Below are positions 8,401-16,219 of a stretch of 64,000 nt of DNA, piece after piece; the stretch's first letter is position 1; each line of letters starts with the position of its first letter. The notes below the pieces were generated by a model, which had not been told where the DNA came from, made no database searches, and saw only the letters and a program-made list of their open reading frames with translations. Made by a program: the position numbers and the translations under genes. Source of the stretch: Soonwooa sp032078105 (GTDB taxonomy: Bacteria > Bacteroidota > Bacteroidia > Flavobacteriales > Weeksellaceae); the NCBI GenBank assembly GCA_046269235.1, contig JBJZOS010000008.1:45025-109024 (forward strand), written 5' to 3'.

Positions 8401-11369
8401 ACAACTTGTACATTAAGAACTTCCGATTTTTCCGAAATCTTAACTGGATAATTTAAGAATCCGTTTTTCAAATCTTTTCTTTCAAAAACAGTATTCCCAT
8501 CACCATTTTGAATATAAATATTAGCAATTGCATCTGGAACAGCCGAATAAATCATCAGATTAGCCGTTTCTCCAACTTTATATTCTTTCTTGTCAAAACT
8601 TGCGTTAAGGAAAGTTTTTTGTTTTGCATCCAAACTCGATTTACTCCAAACTTGAAAATCCTGACTAGTTTTGATACTGTCTTTGCCTTCGATATTATAA
8701 AAGTCTAATCGGTAGTAACCAGCATTTAATTTACCAATGTTAAATACCGACTCTTGCGTGGTTTTGTCAAACAAAACTCGTTCTACATTCCAATTTTTCG
8801 GAAGATCATTTTTATCAAATCGATCATTCGGGAAAAGATTTATAAATTCTGATTTTGATAGCTTCGGCAAATCCTGAATTTGATCTTTAAACTGACTTCT
8901 GAAAACGCGTTGCGACTCTTCCAACTTCGTCAATTTTGCATGATAAGTTTTTTTAAGATTTTGATGGTTATAGTTTTTCGTTTCAACATTCAACTTAACA
9001 TCATCATCCGAAAATTGGTCTTTAAGCGGCGTTACATCTATATAATGAGAAACGGAAGACACTGTTAAGCTCGTATCTGCAGATTGCGTTTCACCTGCAA
9101 TATCCGTTGCACTTGCATTAATGTTGTATTGATCAACTTGGACACCTTCTAGTTTTTCGTCCTTTTTTAAATCTAAAACAATTGTGAATTCGCCCTTGTC
9201 ATTGGTTTTAGTTTCTCCCAAAATCGAATTTTCATTATCATAAATTCTTGGATACCAAGAAAAATATCGCCAACGGATATTTTGTTTTTTAATCGCATAC
9301 TGAATATTAGAATTAGACAACGGAACTCCCGAAAACATCGTTGCTTTTCCTTTTAATTCAATCTTTTGACCATATTTATATTCATCTTTTATGGGTTCAA
9401 AATTCAATTCGAAAGTTGGACGTTTGTATTCTTCGACCAAGAAATCTTTTTGTTCAGAAATAACTAATTTTTCATCATCAATTACTAAACTGAAATTTCC
9501 GTTAAGTTTTGACTTTGGAAGCGTAAAACTTCCGTTATAGGAACCAAAGTCATTAGTTGTAAAGCTTTGCTTTTCGATTTCTTCGCCATTCGCATCTTTC
9601 AAAACAATGTCTTGCAAAGCTTTGACTACAACAGATTCTTTATTAGCATCCAGCTTAGAATTTACAACTTTGAAATAAACGATTTGCCCAGGACGATAGA
9701 TTTGTCGATCAAGGTAAATCTGTGCTCTATATTCTTTTTTAGTTTTATTTTCATCACGATAATCATTATTAGAACCATAAGTTTGTCTCAGTTCGACATC
9801 ACCAGTTTTGGTATCTTGCAAAAGATGATAACGATAGTAAGACTTCTTTGTTGTAATCGGTAACTGAAAGCTTGAATCTTTATTAATCGTCACCACATTG
9901 TTGGATAAAGATTTTGCATTAGGAAGATATTCGAAAACCCTTAAGCTTGGATTTTTTATTAAACTTCCGTTGTCAGAATTAATCCACAATAACGCCGAAT
10001 TATCTTGATTTTTATTCGAAATATTTTTAAAAATCGACTTTGCGCCAGACACTAAGAAATAGTTGCCGTAGTAATTAATTGGATTTTCTCCATCCACCAA
10101 ATATTCCAGCATATAGATACCTGCAGGAAGCGCTTTAACCTCGAATGATGTTTTATGTGTTTGGAAATCATCTTTTGTCGGAACATCAAAATTTTCAGTT
10201 TTAACCAATGTCTTTTTAACACTCGAAAACTTCGAATTATACGGGTCAGAAACATAGCTTAAAAAACCTAAAACATCGTCTTTAACTTGATAAATTTTCA
10301 ACTGAATGCTTTTCACATTTTTTGCTTCAACAACAACATGAATGGGTTTGTTAGCTAAACTGGTCGGCTCAAAATAAAGATTGGCATTAGGTTGAATAAT
10401 GTTGTTTTCTACATTTTGAATATTTCCTAAAAATCCTGATTTTGGATAGTTTGATTTTGCGTTTTTAATAATTTCTAAAGCTTCTTTTTGCTTTTTATTT
10501 ATTACTAAATGGGAAGCAAGATTTGACGCAATCATCACTTTATAATCGCCTTCTGTCGGGTCATTATACAAGATTTGCCATTGCTCTTTCAAGCTTTTAT
10601 CATTAGGATTTCTTTGGATTTCATAAGCTAATTTTTCAGACTTAAAATACAATTTCGCATTCCCAGAATTTGCAGTTATTAAATCGTCATAAACTTGGAG
10701 AATTTTTGCCTGATTACTGTCTAACTCCGTCTTAGTAAATAAGTCAGAATCATTTAAAAACCGAACATATTGCGTCGACGCCCAATCTAACATGGTTGGA
10801 AAATAGTCCTCATCATAAGCGCTATCAAAAATACTTTTATAAGAACTCAAATTAATCGATTTAAGTTCATATTTTTTGTTTAAAACCAATTGATATTGTT
10901 TTAATAAATAGTTTTTGAAACCGAGATTAGTCCAAGTCTCAATTTTAGAAACATCTTGATTGTCAACATTAGTACGACTTCTAATTTTCCATTGGACAGA
11001 ATCGTAATAATCTTTGATAAATTCCGCTTTCAAAACTTCCAAAACCAAAGCTTCCTTTCCAGAAAAAGAATTTTTGGTTTCTTCTATTTTTTTAAAAAAA
11101 CGACTAGCATTATCATTTTCGGTATCGTCAAAAGTAGTTTTAGCAATGCTAAAATCACCTTTCAGAGCTTTAATTAACTCTGGTAGATTTTTATCTTTCA
11201 TGGCTTGTTTTTGAATATTTTGAAAAATCGTTTGGTTGGATTTAAAGTTTCCTTTCTTCGTCTGCTCTTTAATGATTTTCCATTGTTGATCATAATAGTT
11301 CTGTCCAAAAACTGGCATCGAAAAACTTGTCAAGATCAACAATCCAAAGGTAGGAATGAGTTTTTTCAT
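5490..11369 (-). CDS. Very large exported alpha-2-macroglobulin family protein lacking a thioester cysteine
   Basis: The 1,959-residue protein has a signal peptide (MKKLIPTFGLLILTSFSMPVFGQ). It then shows a helical/TPR-like N-terminal third, MG-type beta domains (YLDRQIYRPGQIVYFKV is the classical MG2 start, about residue 550), the A2M domain (ETAFFYPNLVTDDKGNVSFEFTTPEALTKWKLMLLAHT) and a thioester-domain-like alpha/alpha toroid (NPDGGFSWYPGYPSSYYSSLYILKNL, then GWYASKVVNHAGALEAF). A C-terminal bait/receptor-like domain ends with YIEYMPKGKYVFEYDLIANASGVFSTGIS. I found no cysteine in the whole translation, so there is no CxEQ thioester. Family knowledge suggests a periplasmic or outer-membrane protease-trapping or envelope-protection role, but covalent trapping is impossible here. 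There is no lipobox and no adjacent pbpC, unlike the enterobacterial system. It is transcribed alone, divergent from the UbiA-like gene. Confidence 0.9.
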   Translation of the reverse strand: MKKLIPTFGLLILTSFSMPVFGQNYYDQQWKIIKEQTKKGNFKSNQTIFQNIQKQAMKDKNLPELIKALKGDFSIAKTTFDDTENDNASRFFKKIEETKNSFSGKEALVLEVLKAEFIKDYYDSVQWKIRSRTNVDNQDVSKIETWTNLGFKNYLLKQYQLVLNKKYELKSINLSSYKSIFDSAYDEDYFPTMLDWASTQYVRFLNDSDLFTKTELDSNQAKILQVYDDLITANSGNAKLYFKSEKLAYEIQRNPNDKSLKEQWQILYNDPTEGDYKVMIASNLASHLVINKKQKEALEIIKNAKSNYPKSGFLGNIQNVENNIIQPNANLYFEPTSLANKPIHVVVEAKNVKSIQLKIYQVKDDVLGFLSYVSDPYNSKFSSVKKTLVKTENFDVPTKDDFQTHKTSFEVKALPAGIYMLEYLVDGENPINYYGNYFLVSGAKSIFKNISNKNQDNSALLWINSDNGSLIKNPSLRVFEYLPNAKSLSNNVVTINKDSSFQLPITTKKSYYRYHLLQDTKTGDVELRQTYGSNNDYRDENKTKKEYRAQIYLDRQIYRPGQIVYFKVVNSKLDANKESVVVKALQDIVLKDANGEEIEKQSFTTNDFGSYNGSFTLPKSKLNGNFSLVIDDEKLVISEQKDFLVEEYKRPTFELNFEPIKDEYKYGQKIELKGKATMFSGVPLSNSNIQYAIKKQNIRWRYFSWYPRIYDNENSILGETKTNDKGEFTIVLDLKKDEKLEGVQVDQYNINASATDIAGETQSADTSLTVSSVSHYIDVTPLKDQFSDDDVKLNVETKNYNHQNLKKTYHAKLTKLEESQRVFRSQFKDQIQDLPKLSKSEFINLFPNDRFDKNDLPKNWNVERVLFDKTTQESVFNIGKLNAGYYRLDFYNIEGKDSIKTSQDFQVWSKSSLDAKQKTFLNASFDKKEYKVGETANLMIYSAVPDAIANIYIQNGDGNTVFERKDLKNGFLNYPVKISEKSEVLNVQVVVAGFNDIQTENLYVPITGKDASLKIETTTFRDKLQPNSKEKWTLKVSGAENEKVMAEVLANMYDMSLDKFAANRYSFNNIFYRNDIINDYRVSTVLKQLYYNKRLKYSNTKNVREPQFNWMQPDFVKQSLVYESNAGVVAIAAAPVAKAMKRDAASKGAFSTDSVEIEQNMIFEPNTNPVDSIEKDKLENIKVRENLNETAFFYPNLVTDDKGNVSFEFTTPEALTKWKLMLLAHTKDAKSAYLEKTVVTQKDFSVTPNYPRFLREGDVLTFQTKINSLVSKALTGYAKLQILDAFTNEDISDKFKLSNLTQVASYNSEQAFSLKENSSTALSWTLTTPKDVSSIIIKVVAKAGEYSDGEQKAVAVLPNRMLVTDAVPIFVKEGETKTFEIENLINNNSTTVSNVRHTLELTTNPIWEVMFALPSLKNETKNSADVIFNKWFADVIASEVFRANPRLKTIFDEYQSKGLLTSNLEKNQELKQLLLDETPWMLESKTEEEQMTKLARLFDANTMRNSINEDWKTLLQLQNPDGGFSWYPGYPSSYYSSLYILKNLGKINLWLKDHVKDYQSDSQKQMITKLIAFVDGNINKYWDVRKENPWSNASLEYLDARHYWEKDYPLTANPKALKSIVIKKAKTAKIDDFTFFGLHRAAMLFDQYGLKDVSKKLMTYLKETSTESKTQGVYWKQNLNDWGWYASKVVNHAGALEAFNTLTPNDQQFIEELKIWLITQKEVNAWGTSRNTAEVIFTILNSGKSWTTPESDKATIVWGNKDISQAQEKATGYIKMSDTSAKLDKSLGKVTLTKPGPGIVQGGLFWQYYEDLDKIKSSENYISIKKEYFKKVKTENGEELVPINEKSSLKVGDKITVRMILNSDRNMEYVHLKDMRVAGTEPLDVISSYQWKNNLAYYQSTKDASTNFYIEYMPKGKYVFEYDLIANASGVFSTGISSLQNYYAPQMNSHTAGSKMEIK

Positions 11370-11429
11370 AAACTTTTATTTATCAAAATCACATTACAAA
11401 AGCTACAATTTTGTTTACTTTGTAATATA

Positions 11430-12197
11430 ATGTCAGTTCTAAAATTAGCAAAAAAATATATTGTAGACAGCCAAATCTATGTTTCCTTAATGGGAACCAT
11501 GTGGGCTGCTTTTTTCTTTTTGGAACAAAATACATTCCGTTTTCCCAAGCTGTACCTAATATTTCTTACATTTTTCAGTGGTTATCTTTATACAAAATAC
11601 CAAGGGCGAGGTCGAATATTTAAAAAAATATTAATATTTAATTTTTTCACAGGTATTATTTGCGTCCTGCTCATCATCAGAAATCATAACGAAATAGTCT
11701 TATTAAAATGGTTATTGATAGTTATTCTGGGACTTTTATACAACAGTAATTTTCTAGCGAGCACCATTCGTAACATACCATTTGTGAAGATTTTTTATGT
11801 TGGGCTAGTTTGGGCTTTATCCTTTGGATTCTTAGGATTGCCAAAAGTTAATTGGCCAATTATCGGTTTTAGCTTTTTTTTCATCTCCGCACTTGTTTTA
11901 CCTTTTGACATTCGTGATATGAAGTACGATACAGTTGTGACTTTTCCGACATTAATTGGCATCAAAAACACAAAATTACTAGCCTATTTTTTAATTATTT
12001 TAGCAAATATCATCAATATCTTATTTTTCAGAATTGACAGCATTATTACATTATTGTTAACATCTTTTATAAGTTGTATTTTGATATTCTTCGCATCTGA
12101 AAACAAAACTGATGCTTACTTTTCTTTATGGGTAGAAAGTTGCTTGGGGCTTCCACTCATTATTTATTTGGTGATAAAATATTACCTCCTTTTTTAA
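11430..12197 (+). CDS. UbiA-like prenyltransferase-family integral membrane protein
   Basis: Translation most likely starts at the ATG at 11430 (MSVLKLAKKYIVDSQIYVSLMGTMWAAFFF), giving 255 residues. The frame is open further upstream, but that part runs antisense through the neighbouring gene. Seven or eight hydrophobic segments cover nearly the whole length. DIRDMKYD in a loop near residue 167 matches the second Asp-rich motif of UbiA enzymes (DxxDxxxD), while the first motif is only weakly matched (YNSNFLA). The family attaches prenyl chains to aromatic acceptors in quinone or haem pathways, but no substrate can be assigned. The stop lies 45 bp before the recF start. Confidence 0.65.
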   Translation: MSVLKLAKKYIVDSQIYVSLMGTMWAAFFFLEQNTFRFPKLYLIFLTFFSGYLYTKYQGRGRIFKKILIFNFFTGIICVLLIIRNHNEIVLLKWLLIVILGLLYNSNFLASTIRNIPFVKIFYVGLVWALSFGFLGLPKVNWPIIGFSFFFISALVLPFDIRDMKYDTVVTFPTLIGIKNTKLLAYFLIILANIINILFFRIDSIITLLLTSFISCILIFFASENKTDAYFSLWVESCLGLPLIIYLVIKYYLLF

Positions 12198-12212
12198 GAA
12201 TTCGATTTGACT

Positions 12213-12220
12213 TATCTTTG
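12213..12220 (+). promoter_or_regulatory. Predicted -7 box for recF
   Basis: TATCTTTG matches the Bacteroidota TAnnTTTG -7 consensus exactly. It predicts a transcript starting near 12227, after the upstream TTG codon at 12207 and before the TTG at 12243, which supports 12243 as the recF start. A clear -33 box is not visible. Confidence 0.45.
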
Positions 12221-12242
12221 TAGGATTAAATCAATTTCTATT

Positions 12243-13319
12243 TTGAGAATTAATAAACTCAGTCTTCATAATTTTAAAAACCACGATAATCTCGAGCTAG
12301 ATCTTTCAGCGCAAATCAATTGTTTTGTCGGAAATAATGGCGTGGGAAAAACGAATATTCTAGACGCTTTGTATTATCTTTCTGTTGGTAAAAGTTTTCT
12401 CGGAAACTCCGATTTTAACAATATTAAAAACGATTGCGATTTCTTTAGCATCGAAGCGGAAGTGCAAAATGAAGAGAAAGAAGATATTCTCAAAATAATT
12501 CTTAGTAAAGAGAGTAAGAAAGTTATTAAAAAAAATGATAAATCCTATGACCGATTGGCAGATCATGTTGGTTATTTGCCGTCTGTTATTATTTCGCCTT
12601 ATGATCAAAATTTAATTTCAGATTCTGGAGAAAGCCGCAGAAAGTTTTTAGATGCGATGATTTCTCAAATTGACAGCGATTATCTTTTTGCTTTAATACA
12701 ATATCAAAAGACCTTACAACAACGAAACGCACTTCTAAAAAGCTTCGCAAAAAATAGATATTTCGACAAAGACAGCCTCGAAATCTATGATGAGCCTTTG
12801 ATAAAACATGGCAAAAAAATATTTGCAAAACGTAAGAGCTTTGTTGAACTTCTTAATCCGGTGATGCAAAATTTCTATCAAAGTATTTCTGCTGGAAAAG
12901 AAGAAGTTTTCATTAGTTACCAATCTGACTTAGAAGAAGATTATTCTGATTTGCTTAATCAATCTTTGGAGAAGGATCGCGTGCTAACCTACACTTCAAA
13001 AGGTATACATAAAGATGATTTGCTTTTTGAGATGATGCATTATCCCATAAAAAAAGTAGGATCGCAAGGACAACAAAAAACTTTTTTGGTTGCTCTTAAA
13101 CTAGCACAAATGATTCGTATTAAAGAATTGACAGGCAAAACTCCCATCTTATTACTGGATGACATCTTTGATAAACTGGATGATAAACGTGTAACACAGT
13201 TAATTGATCTTGTCAATCAAGAAAATTTTGGACAAATCTTTATCACAGACACACATAAAGAACGTACAGAAAGTATTTTGAAAGACATTAAAGAGCCCAT
13301 CAACATCTACGAAATTTAA
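12243..13319 (+). CDS. recF: DNA replication/recombination protein RecF
   Basis: RecF is an SMC-like ATPase that loads RecA at ssDNA gaps with RecO and RecR. The start is taken as the TTG at 12243, giving MRINKLSLHNFKNHDNLELDL (about 358 aa), the normal family N-terminus; an earlier in-frame TTG at 12207 precedes the predicted promoter. Walker A GNNGVGKTN lies at about 30-38, the ABC-type signature region VGSQGQQKTFLVALKLA at about 272, and Walker B ILLLDDIFDKLDDKR at about 302-316, followed by the D-loop and a conserved His in FITDTHKER. A hairpin terminator follows. Confidence 0.95.
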   Translation: MRINKLSLHNFKNHDNLELDLSAQINCFVGNNGVGKTNILDALYYLSVGKSFLGNSDFNNIKNDCDFFSIEAEVQNEEKEDILKIILSKESKKVIKKNDKSYDRLADHVGYLPSVIISPYDQNLISDSGESRRKFLDAMISQIDSDYLFALIQYQKTLQQRNALLKSFAKNRYFDKDSLEIYDEPLIKHGKKIFAKRKSFVELLNPVMQNFYQSISAGKEEVFISYQSDLEEDYSDLLNQSLEKDRVLTYTSKGIHKDDLLFEMMHYPIKKVGSQGQQKTFLVALKLAQMIRIKELTGKTPILLLDDIFDKLDDKRVTQLIDLVNQENFGQIFITDTHKERTESILKDIKEPINIYEI

Positions 13320-13325
13320 AAAATA

Positions 13326-13352
13326 AAAATGCCAGAAAAAATCTGGCATTTC
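13326..13352. terminator. recF terminator
   Basis: AAATGCCAGA, then AAAA, then TCTGGCATTT form a perfect stem directly after the recF stop codon. The T tract is short. Confidence 0.7.
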
Positions 13353-13474
13353 GCATATAATAGAATGGTTATTAATCACATTTAGACATTCATGGTAATT
13401 GAAAAAAGCTTAGTAGTAGTCTTTGTCTAAATATTTAGTCAAAATTTCAAAAAATATGTAAACATTGCAAAATT

Positions 13475-13498
13475 TTGGGGTGGACATTGGGGTGGACA
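13475..13498 (+). repeat. Perfect tandem duplication of TTGGGGTGGACA
   Basis: Two perfect adjacent 12-bp copies (13475-13486 and 13487-13498) lie about 80 bp upstream of the predicted promoter of the TPR/LuxR regulator. G-runs like these are rare in this AT-rich intergenic DNA. A related tandem TTGGGGTAC motif occurs inside the integrated element at 21231. Confidence 0.8.
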
Positions 13499-13579
13499 AA
13501 TTATTTTACAAATAAGCAGCACTGACTATCAGCAATATACAAGTTTATAAAAAAAACAGTATGATCCGTTTTTTTTGGA

Positions 13580-13587
13580 TATATTTG
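13580..13587 (+). promoter_or_regulatory. Predicted -7 box of the TPR/LuxR-type regulator
   Basis: TATATTTG fits TAnnTTTG and ends 6 nt before the ATG at 13593, so the transcript would be leaderless or nearly so. This argues against the in-frame TTG at 13575 as the start, because it lies inside or before the promoter. No convincing -33 TTTG is seen. Confidence 0.45.
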
Positions 13588-13592
13588 TGATT

Positions 13593-15281
13593 ATGGTAAA
13601 AATATACCTCTTTTTTTTCTTTTTTGTCCTGTGCGGAAACACTTACAAAGCTCAACTACTCGAAAAATCATCTACAATCGAGACAAAATATGTTGTAAAA
13701 GCGACAGAAATTAGCAACGAAAAAGAACTTACCGCATTTCTAAACTCAGATTCCTATAATATAAAAGATAACAAAAAAGAAATCATAAACAAAGTTGTAC
13801 TAGCAAATTTTTACTCAAAACAATTAGATAAATTTAACTCTAAAAGTCTGCAACTATATAAAGATGCTGTAAAATTATCGTCAGATATCAAAGACAACAA
13901 TTTTTTGATATGGCTCTATACAAGCTTTGGATTCTATTACTATTCTTACAATGATTATCCCAACGCATTACCATTATTTTTAAAAACATCAAAACTTCTA
14001 GAAAGCAATCAGGACAAGGACATTATCGACTCATGTACTATTTTAAAATTAAATGGCTTCTTTTGGTCGACAATCGAAGATTATAATAAAAGTAACGAAT
14101 ATCTAGAGCGCGCTTTACAACAATGCTCAACTAATGACCAAAACTATGGGACAATACTTAATAGCATTGCCCTTAATTACATCAAGTTAAATGATTTTCA
14201 GAAAGCACTAACGTATCTCGAAATGACTAAATCTGCAGCTACAACAATTAATGATAAAGTCCGTTACGCAAAAGCTTTAGGAGACATTGCATACATTGAA
14301 GCTTATAGAAAAAACTACGACAAAGCGATTAACTTATTAAAGGAAGATATAGAAATTTCTCAAGCTGAAAATAGTTATAGAAATACAATGTTTGCACAAA
14401 CAAGATTAGCGAAAATCTATGTCGAAACCAAGCAGTTCCAAAATGCGAAAAAGCTATTACAAGATGCTTTATCGTACAGTAGAACCAAAACATATCTAGC
14501 TAGTAATGAGTTAGACATTCAAAAACTCCTTCTGCAAATTGCAGTACATGAAAAGAATGATATTGCAGAATTAGACGCAAGAAGACGAATTGAAAGCATA
14601 AGCAATCAAATTATTTTGCAGGACGGTGTCGAAGCTGTAAAAATTGCAAATTGGCAAAGTCAAAAAGAGCGTGTAAAATGGCAATTAGAAGCAGAACAAA
14701 ACAAAGCGGAAAAGTCAAAAGTTATCAAATGGTCGTTACTTGCAGTGAGTCTTCTGCTCTGTGGTCTTCTTGCAAGTATTTATCAACTTAATAAGAGAAA
14801 AATCCGTTTGCTGAAAAGCAGCTACGAAAAGCAGATTTTAAAGTTTAAATTAGACCAAGTTGAGGCTGATAAAAAATTACAATCAACAAACACATCTTTG
14901 GCCAGCTTCAAGACATATCTAATTGACAGAAATAAGCATATCGATAGCATTGACTCCGAAATTAACAAACTCCGCCAAAACGGAAAAGCCATAAACACGC
15001 TTTCCGCAATGGAGGAATTAAAAATTTCGCATTTGGTAACCGATGAAAATTGGAATAAATTCAAAGAAGTTTTTATTCACGAAGAGCCAGAATATTATCA
15101 ATATATTCTCAACTCTTTTCCAGGTTTAACAGAGTCAAACTTAAGAATTATCCTCCTCAATAGACTTAATCTCAGCAATTTAGAAATCGCCCAATTATTA
15201 GGCTTAAGTGTTGATGGTGTTAAAAAATCAAAACAAAGACTTCGTAAAAAGTTTGACAACGAGGATAATTTTGTAATTTAA
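13593..15281 (+). CDS. Membrane-anchored TPR protein with C-terminal LuxR-type HTH
   Basis: The start is taken as the ATG at 13593 (MVKIYLFFFFFVLCGNTYKAQ, a signal peptide), giving 562 aa. Several TPR units follow (for example NDYPNALPLFLKTSKLLES, EDYNKSNEYLERALQQC, NDFQKALTYLEMTKSA and KNYDKAINLLKEDIEI). One transmembrane helix lies at about 375-398 (IKWSLLAVSLLLCGLLASIYQL), then a coiled coil. The last 50 residues are a LuxR/GerE-like helix-turn-helix (LTESNLRIILLNRLNLSNLEIAQLLGLSVDGVKKSKQRLRKKF). The layout predicts periplasmic TPRs and a cytoplasmic DNA-binding tail, a one-component membrane regulator common in Flavobacteriia. Ligand and targets are unknown. A decayed relative lies at 24698-26470. 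Confidence 0.8.
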   Translation: MVKIYLFFFFFVLCGNTYKAQLLEKSSTIETKYVVKATEISNEKELTAFLNSDSYNIKDNKKEIINKVVLANFYSKQLDKFNSKSLQLYKDAVKLSSDIKDNNFLIWLYTSFGFYYYSYNDYPNALPLFLKTSKLLESNQDKDIIDSCTILKLNGFFWSTIEDYNKSNEYLERALQQCSTNDQNYGTILNSIALNYIKLNDFQKALTYLEMTKSAATTINDKVRYAKALGDIAYIEAYRKNYDKAINLLKEDIEISQAENSYRNTMFAQTRLAKIYVETKQFQNAKKLLQDALSYSRTKTYLASNELDIQKLLLQIAVHEKNDIAELDARRRIESISNQIILQDGVEAVKIANWQSQKERVKWQLEAEQNKAEKSKVIKWSLLAVSLLLCGLLASIYQLNKRKIRLLKSSYEKQILKFKLDQVEADKKLQSTNTSLASFKTYLIDRNKHIDSIDSEINKLRQNGKAINTLSAMEELKISHLVTDENWNKFKEVFIHEEPEYYQYILNSFPGLTESNLRIILLNRLNLSNLEIAQLLGLSVDGVKKSKQRLRKKFDNEDNFVI

Positions 15282-15284
15282 ATC

Positions 15285-15764
15285 CTATAAAAAACTAGAG
15301 TCAAACGAGAAAGGTAATAAATCTCGAACTGATTTTGTCTTAAAAATTTCACCTTCTAGAGAAGCAAAATAGATTTCGATAGGCTGATCTTGTTTGGCCT
15401 CATACTCCAAAATACTTTGGCGACAAGCACCACAAGGGGGAATTGGTTGAGAACTAAGCATATTACGAGGTGCGCCAATCACAAACATCTTAGTAATTTG
15501 TGCTTTAGGAAAATTCGCAGATGTCCAGTAGATGGTTGTTCTTTCTGCACATAGACCAGAAGGATAAGCGGCATTTTCTTGATTACTTCCTGTAACAATC
15601 TCACCATTATCAAGCAAAAGTGCACAACCTACCAAGAAGTTAGAATAATTTGCGTAGGCATTTTCTCGAACTGCTTTTGCAGCGTCAAAAAGTTTCTTTT
15701 CAGTTTCGTCAAGATCCTTGTAGGAAGGAATAACATGAAAACTGATTTTGATTTCTTTTTCCAT
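15285..15764 (-). CDS. cdd: Cytidine deaminase
   Basis: The enzyme deaminates cytidine and deoxycytidine to uridine and deoxyuridine for pyrimidine salvage. The 159-residue homotetrameric-type sequence keeps the zinc site: Cys72 and the proton-shuttling Glu74 in LCAERTTIYW, and Cys111/Cys114 in PPCGACRQSILEY. NQENAAYPSG is the usual nucleoside-binding segment. It converges on the TPR/LuxR regulator with only 3 bp between the stop codons, so no separate terminator is visible. Confidence 0.95.
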   Translation of the reverse strand: MEKEIKISFHVIPSYKDLDETEKKLFDAAKAVRENAYANYSNFLVGCALLLDNGEIVTGSNQENAAYPSGLCAERTTIYWTSANFPKAQITKMFVIGAPRNMLSSQPIPPCGACRQSILEYEAKQDQPIEIYFASLEGEIFKTKSVRDLLPFSFDSSFL

Positions 15765-15826
15765 TTTTCAAAAATCGGAGGGTAAAAGTACGCCTTTTTT
15801 AGTTATCCCAAAATTATTTTTAGTCT

Positions 15827-16219
15827 TTAGTAACGAAATCTACGATTATCTTTTTTCTCTGACAAAATTTTCTTCGCTGTCAATCGTTTTTCAATTTGAC
15901 TTTTACGAGGTTTTGTCTTTTTTCGTGGTTTTTGAACAACCACAGAAGCATTAACAACATTAAGAATTCTTTCGATGGCAATCGCCTTATTTTCAAATTG
16001 CGTTCTTGCCTCAGTAGAAGTCAATTGCAAAATTCCGTCATTATTAATACGGTTGTTCAATTTCTCCAAAATCATCTCGATTTGCTCTTGAGAAAAAAAA
16101 TTAGTTTCACTAACTTTCCACATCGCAGTAACCGCTGTCTCAACTTTATTTACATTTTGACCGCCAGCACCACCACTTCTTGATGTTTTAAAACTAAGTT
16201 CCTTAGAAAAATCACTCAT
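15827..16219 (-). CDS. arfB: Alternative ribosome-rescue factor B (GGQ peptidyl-tRNA hydrolase)
   Basis: This release-factor-like protein enters stalled ribosomes without a stop codon and hydrolyses peptidyl-tRNA. The 130 residues contain the catalytic GGQ at 19-21 in SRSGGAGGQNVNKVETAV and the basic C-terminal tail QKPRKKTKPRKSQIEKRLTAKKILSEKKDNRRFRY, which in this family lies in the empty mRNA channel. There is no stop-codon-recognition domain, as expected for ArfB. Its start overlaps the end of the upstream ligase gene by 8 nt. Confidence 0.95.
   Translation of the reverse strand: MSDFSKELSFKTSRSGGAGGQNVNKVETAVTAMWKVSETNFFSQEQIEMILEKLNNRINNDGILQLTSTEARTQFENKAIAIERILNVVNASVVVQKPRKKTKPRKSQIEKRLTAKKILSEKKDNRRFRY

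Larger units (their letters stand above)
13353..13592. other. Intergenic stretch with a tandem TTGGGGTGGACA duplication
   Basis: No gene is visible in these 240 bases. Besides the tandem 12-mer at 13475-13498, the sequence TTTAGTCAAAAT (around 13436-13447) resembles the TTTAGTCAGTAT repeats at the ends of the element near 17.4 and 23.4 kb. The stretch may be the scar of a lost mobile element or may hold operators for the downstream regulator; the sequence does not decide. Confidence 0.4.
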
